Assembly: GCA_902594245.1 (NCBI GenBank) | Contig: CACJLM010000001.1 | Coordinates: forward strand, 93,673-157,672 | Direction: 5' to 3' | From: an uncultured Pelagibacteraceae bacterium | Lineage (GTDB): Bacteria > Pseudomonadota > Alphaproteobacteria > Pelagibacterales > Pelagibacteraceae | DNA length: 64,000 nt | In this document: piece by piece, positions 59,176 through 64,000 of the stretch | Position numbering within the stretch: position 1 is the first letter of the stretch | Layout: each line of letters opens with the position of its first letter | Notes under the pieces: generated by a model | Told to the model about the DNA's origin: nothing | The model's input: only the letters and a program-made list of their open reading frames with translations | The model's database searches: none | Position numbers and translations under genes: made by a program

Positions 59176-59780
59176 CATTAAGAAAAATTTCAAAAGATCA
59201 ACCTGAAAGATTTGAATTTGATACTAAAAATCTTGAGGAAGTAAAAAATATAATAAAAAAATATCCTGAGGGCAAACAACAAAGTGCAGTTATGTCGTTA
59301 CTTTATTTAGCTCAAAAACAAAATGATAATTGGATACCTTTATCTGCAATGAAGCATATAGGTAAACTTTTAGAGATGCCCTATATAAAAGTTTATGAGG
59401 TAGCAACATTTTACTCTATGTACAATTTAACCCCTGTCGGAAAAAATTTTATACAAGTTTGTACAACAACCCCCTGCATGATTAGAGGAGCTGGTAAAAT
59501 TGTGGAAGCATGTAAAGAAAAAATTTCTGAGAATGAAAATGAGTTGTCTAAAGATAAAAATTGTTCATGGATGGAAGTAGAATGTTTAGGAGCGTGCATT
59601 AATGCTCCAATGATGCAAATAAATGATGATTATTACGAAGATTTAGATAAAGAAAAAGCATTAATGATTTTAGATGATATTATTAAAGGAAAAACTCCTA
59701 AACCTGGTTCTTATAGAGGCAGAATAAATTCTGAGCCAGAAAATAATAGAAAAACTTTATTGGATGTAAAAAATGCTTAA
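59172..59780 (+). CDS. nuoE: NADH-quinone oxidoreductase subunit E
   Basis: [32 protein letters not shown]. Confidence 0.96.
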   Translation: MTLRKISKDQPERFEFDTKNLEEVKNIIKKYPEGKQQSAVMSLLYLAQKQNDNWIPLSAMKHIGKLLEMPYIKVYEVATFYSMYNLTPVGKNFIQVCTTTPCMIRGAGKIVEACKEKISENENELSKDKNCSWMEVECLGACINAPMMQINDDYYEDLDKEKALMILDDIIKGKTPKPGSYRGRINSEPENNRKTLLDVKNA

Positions 59781-61101
59781 AGACAAAGATAGAATATTTA
59801 AAAATTTGTATAACGATAATGGTTCAGATTTTATATCAGCTAGTAAAAGAGGTGACTGGTCAAATACAAAAGAAATATTTAAAAAAGGTAAAGAGTGGAT
59901 TATCAATGAAGTAAAACTTTCTGAATTACGTGGAAGAGGTGGTGCTGGTTTTCCTACAGGTTTAAAATGGTCGTTTGCTCCAAAAGAAGTTGGCTCACGA
60001 CCACATTATTTAGTTATAAATGCTGATGAGTCAGAACCTGGAACATGTAAAGATAGAGATATTCTTAGATTTGAACCACATAAATTAATAGAAGGATGTT
60101 TGTTAGCTTCATATGCAGTAAATGCTCATGTTTGCTATATCTATATTCGTGGTGAGTATTTTAATGAAGGTCAAATTTTACAAAAAGCTATTGATGAAGC
60201 TTATGAAAACAAAGTAATCGGAAAAAATTCAAGTGGCACAGGATGGGATTTTGACATCTATATTCATTATGGCGCAGGAGCTTATATTTGTGGTGAAGAA
60301 ACAGCTCTATTAGAAAGTTTAGAAGGAAAAAAAGGTCAGCCAAGATTAAAACCTCCTTTTCCAGCTTTAATAGGATTGTATGGTTGCCCAACAATTATTA
60401 ATAATGTTGAAACAATTGCTGTAGTTCCAACAATACTTAGAAAAGGTGGTAAATGGTTTGCAAGTTTAGGTAAACCAAAAAATACAGGAACAAAAATTTT
60501 TTGTATCTCGGGAAATGTTAATAATCCTTGTAATGTTGAGGAGGAAATGGGTATTTCATTAAAGGATTTAATAGAAACTCATGCTGGTGGTGTAATTGGA
60601 GGCTGGGACAACTTACAAGCAGTAATTCCTGGAGGATCTTCAATGCCTTTACTTCCAAAAGAGACTTGCGATACCATTAAAATGGATTTTGATAGTTTGG
60701 TTGCTGAAAAAAGTGGATTAGGTACAGCCGGAATTGTAGTCATTAATAACGACCAAGATATAATTAAATGTATGGCAAGAATTGCAAGATTTTATAAACA
60801 TGAAAGCTGTGGTCAATGTACGCCTTGTAGAGAAGGATCTGGTTGGATGTGGAGAATGTTAGAAAGAATGGCAAAAGGAGAGGCTTCTAAAGATGAAGTT
60901 GATATGTTAATGGATGTTACCAAACAAATTGAAGGTCATACAATTTGTGCTTTTGGTGAGGGATCTTCATGGCCAGTTCAAGGATTATTAAGACATTTTA
61001 AAGACGAGATAAAAAAAAGAAACAATTTCAATCCAATTGTAAAGGAGAGTAAAAATATACCTTATTTAGTTGATCAACATTTACTAGACAAAAATGCTTA
61101 A
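59773..61101 (+). CDS. nuoF: NADH-quinone oxidoreductase subunit F
   Basis: [32 protein letters not shown]. Confidence 0.97.
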   Translation: MLKDKDRIFKNLYNDNGSDFISASKRGDWSNTKEIFKKGKEWIINEVKLSELRGRGGAGFPTGLKWSFAPKEVGSRPHYLVINADESEPGTCKDRDILRFEPHKLIEGCLLASYAVNAHVCYIYIRGEYFNEGQILQKAIDEAYENKVIGKNSSGTGWDFDIYIHYGAGAYICGEETALLESLEGKKGQPRLKPPFPALIGLYGCPTIINNVETIAVVPTILRKGGKWFASLGKPKNTGTKIFCISGNVNNPCNVEEEMGISLKDLIETHAGGVIGGWDNLQAVIPGGSSMPLLPKETCDTIKMDFDSLVAEKSGLGTAGIVVINNDQDIIKCMARIARFYKHESCGQCTPCREGSGWMWRMLERMAKGEASKDEVDMLMDVTKQIEGHTICAFGEGSSWPVQGLLRHFKDEIKKRNNFNPIVKESKNIPYLVDQHLLDKNA

Positions 61102-63124
61102 ATTAAAAGTTAATGATATTGACGTAGAAGTTGAAGAAGGTTTAACAGTTCTTCAGGCTTGTGAAAAAGCTGGAGCTGAGATACCAAGATTTTGTTATCA
61201 TGAAAAATTATCGATAGCAGGAAACTGCAGGATGTGTTTAGTTGAAATGGAAAAGTCACCAAAACCTATAGCATCATGTGCTATGCCAGCAACGGAAGGA
61301 ATGGTTATAAAGACGAATACTCCAAAAGTTGAGAAAGCAAGAAAAGGAGTAATGGAGTTTTTATTAGCAAACCATCCTTTAGACTGTCCAGTGTGTGATC
61401 AAGGTGGTGAATGCGATTTACAAGATCAATCTATGTACTACGGGGTAGATAAATCAAGATTTAGTGAAAATAAAAGAGCAGTCCCAGATAAAAATATGGG
61501 ACCTTTAATTAAAACTCAAATGACAAGATGTATTCATTGTACTAGATGTATAAGATTTGCTACTGAAATCGCTGGTGTTCCTGAATTAGGAGCGATAGGA
61601 AGAGGTGAGGATATGCAAATTACAACATATCTAGAGCAATCTATTCAATCTGAATTATCTGGAAATGTGATAGATCTTTGCCCTGTTGGAGCATTAACAT
61701 CTAAACCTTATATTTTTGAAGCCAGACCTTGGGAATTAAAGAAAACTGAAACTATAGATGTTATGGATGCGGTCGGATCAAATATTAGAGTAGACACCTA
61801 TGACTGGGAAGTAAAAAGAGTTTTGCCAATTATTAATGAAGATATTAATGAAGAATGGATTTCTGACAAAACCAGATATGCTTGTGATGGATTATTAAAT
61901 CAAAGATTAGATACACCATATATCAAATATAATAATAAATTTGAAAAAGCTTCGTGGGATGAAGTTTTTAATATTATTAAATCAAAAATAGAAAATTCAA
62001 ATAAAGATAAGATTTGCGGTTTTGTTGGAGACCTAGTCAATATGGAGACAAGTTTTATCTTTAAGGAATTTTTTGACAGAACTATTGATAATAGAAATTA
62101 CGAGTCAAGATCTACATATAAATTCATAGACAATTCTCAAAGAGAAAATTATTTATTTAATTCCACTATTAATGGCATTGAGGATTGTGATTTTATTTTA
62201 TTAATTGGTACTAACCCAAGATTTGAGGCCACTATTGTTAATGCCAGAATCAGGAAATCTTATCTTAATAATAACACCAATATAGTTTCAGTTAATAATG
62301 TGGGGGATTTAACATATCCTTATAAAAGTCTTGATGGTAAAACTAAAACGATAAAAGATATATTTGAAGGAAATCACAGTATTTCAAATGAAATTATTAG
62401 CTCCAAAAAACCTATGATAATCTTAGGTGAATCATTATTGAATGATGAGTCAGCAAATTACTTGTTTTCTTTAATTAAAAATTTTTTATTAAAAAATAAC
62501 AAAATTTCGGAAAATTGGAATTCTTTAAATATAATATCAACTGATGCAGCAACCGTAGGTAACTTTGATTTAGATTTAATAAATAAAGATCAAGATTTAA
62601 TAAATGATTTGTATGAAAATAAATTTGAAATAGTTTATTTACTTGGACAAGATAATTTAAATTTTAATAAAAAAAATGAGTTTGTAATTTATCAAGGTAG
62701 CCATGGTGATAAAGGTGCAGAGATAGCAGACGTTATTTTACCAGCTGCGGCTTATACAGAACAAAGCGGACACTATACAAATTTAGAGGGAAAAATTCAA
62801 AAATCCTATAAAGCTTCTTATCCACCTGGTAAATCAAAAGAAGATTGGGAGATAATCAATAATCTTGCTGAATTTATGAATAATAGAAAACTTTTTAACG
62901 ATAAATATGAATTAGAAAGTAGTATGTTTAATTATCTAAAGTTAAAAAAAGATATTAAAAATAAAGTTAATCAAAATCCAATAGAAGGAAAGTTCGTAGA
63001 TCAAAATTTGAATGTTGAATTTAAAGAATATTATTTTTCTAATGTTATTGCTCGTGCATCTAAAACAATGTTGGATTGTTATAATTCTAAATTAGATATT
63101 AAAAAAACTGGAACTGAAGGTTAA
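61094..63124 (+). CDS. nuoG: NADH-quinone oxidoreductase subunit G
   Basis: 2Fe-2S and 4Fe-4S motifs ([20 protein letters not shown]). Confidence 0.96.
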   Translation: MLKLKVNDIDVEVEEGLTVLQACEKAGAEIPRFCYHEKLSIAGNCRMCLVEMEKSPKPIASCAMPATEGMVIKTNTPKVEKARKGVMEFLLANHPLDCPVCDQGGECDLQDQSMYYGVDKSRFSENKRAVPDKNMGPLIKTQMTRCIHCTRCIRFATEIAGVPELGAIGRGEDMQITTYLEQSIQSELSGNVIDLCPVGALTSKPYIFEARPWELKKTETIDVMDAVGSNIRVDTYDWEVKRVLPIINEDINEEWISDKTRYACDGLLNQRLDTPYIKYNNKFEKASWDEVFNIIKSKIENSNKDKICGFVGDLVNMETSFIFKEFFDRTIDNRNYESRSTYKFIDNSQRENYLFNSTINGIEDCDFILLIGTNPRFEATIVNARIRKSYLNNNTNIVSVNNVGDLTYPYKSLDGKTKTIKDIFEGNHSISNEIISSKKPMIILGESLLNDESANYLFSLIKNFLLKNNKISENWNSLNIISTDAATVGNFDLDLINKDQDLINDLYENKFEIVYLLGQDNLNFNKKNEFVIYQGSHGDKGAEIADVILPAAAYTEQSGHYTNLEGKIQKSYKASYPPGKSKEDWEIINNLAEFMNNRKLFNDKYELESSMFNYLKLKKDIKNKVNQNPIEGKFVDQNLNVEFKEYYFSNVIARASKTMLDCYNSKLDIKKTGTEG

Positions 63125-63127
63125 TTA

Positions 63128-64000
63128 ATGGAATCTTTAAACTTAATTTTAAATGAAGTTTATAAAATATTATTTTTACTTGTTCCTGTTTTAGTTTCTG
63201 TAGCTATGATTGTATGGCTTGATAGAAGAGTATGGGCATTCGTTCAAAAAAGACAAGGACCTAATGTTGTGGGTCCATTTGGGTTATTACAATCTTTAGC
63301 AGATGCATTAAAATATATCTTTAAAGAAATAATAATTCCTGCAAGTTCGAATAAAATAATTTTTATAATAGCTCCCATTATAACAATGACTCTGGCATTA
63401 ATAGCATGGGCTGTAATACCTTTTAGTGAAACTCATGTTTTGGCAAATATAAACGTAGGTATTTTATATATATTCGCTGTTTCATCCTTAGGTGTTTATG
63501 GAATTATTATGGGGGGTTGGGCATCTAACTCAAAATATCCATTTTTAGGATCCATCAGATCAGCTGCTCAAATGGTATCTTACGAGGTGTCAATTGGTAT
63601 TATTATAATAAATGTTTTACTTTGTGTTGGATCTCTGAATTTAAATGACATTATTTTAGCACAACAGGATATGTGGTTTATAATTCCTTTATTCCCTATG
63701 TTTGTGATTTTTTTTATTTCTGCATTAGCTGAGACCAATAGACCACCATTTGACCTTCCAGAGGCGGAAGCTGAACTAGTTGCTGGTTACCAAACTGAAT
63801 ATTCAGGTATGATGTACGCAATGTTCTGGTTAGGTGAGTATGCCAATATATTATTAATGTGTGCATTAGGTTCAATTTTGTTTTTAGGTGGTTGGTTATC
63901 TCCAATTGATTTGTATCCTTTTAATTTAATTCCTGGAGCAATCTGGTTAATATTTAAAATTTTATTATTATTCATTTTATTTGCTTTAGTGAAAGCTATT
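63128..64000 (+). CDS. nuoH: NADH-quinone oxidoreductase subunit H, 3'-truncated by window edge
   Basis: [93 protein letters not shown]; no complete ORF in track. Confidence 0.95.
   Translation, partial: MESLNLILNEVYKILFLLVPVLVSVAMIVWLDRRVWAFVQKRQGPNVVGPFGLLQSLADALKYIFKEIIIPASSNKIIFIIAPIITMTLALIAWAVIPFSETHVLANINVGILYIFAVSSLGVYGIIMGGWASNSKYPFLGSIRSAAQMVSYEVSIGIIIINVLLCVGSLNLNDIILAQQDMWFIIPLFPMFVIFFISALAETNRPPFDLPEAEAELVAGYQTEYSGMMYAMFWLGEYANILLMCALGSILFLGGWLSPIDLYPFNLIPGAIWLIFKILLLFILFALVKAI

Overview
AT-rich, densely packed chromosomal window that looks like a SAR11 / Candidatus Pelagibacter-type alphaproteobacterium. This is inferred from AT-rich coding, very short intergenic spacers and gene content. 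From start to end: the 3' end of a metC-like PLP enzyme, an MFS transporter, pabB-pabA-pabC and a HIT protein; a sulfur locus (aprM-aprB-aprA, two small unknowns, a TauE/SafE exporter, suyB-suyA and divergent xsc); a SxtJ-like/DUF5989/carbamoyltransferase trio with an FAD oxidoreductase; M23 peptidase, SDR, TerC and a GMC oxidoreductase; a TRAP transporter (P-Q-M) with an NCS1 permease and an SDR; assorted small genes; tRNA-Leu(TAG); tig-clpP-clpX-lon; a complete type IV pilus (T4P) locus of about 20 kb; tRNA-Val(TAC) and tRNA-Asp(GTC); and nuoABCDEFG with a partial nuoH. The strongest candidate for something undescribed is in the middle of the pilus locus. A 385-bp non-coding gap holds eight copies of CTCTAACACAA (several spaced 20-21 bp, the last one inverted). 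It lies immediately upstream of a gene encoding a short domain that looks like an integrase arm-type/AP2-like DNA-binding domain, fused to PilM and PilN. Other notable items are a VWA domain in PilY1 that appears split by an NHL-like propeller, a tandem pilin array with a truncated last copy, a Fur-box-like palindrome upstream of nuoA, an intra-operon terminator in the TRAP operon, and a perfect palindrome over the putative aprM promoter. All product names come from reading the translations; no database search was run.
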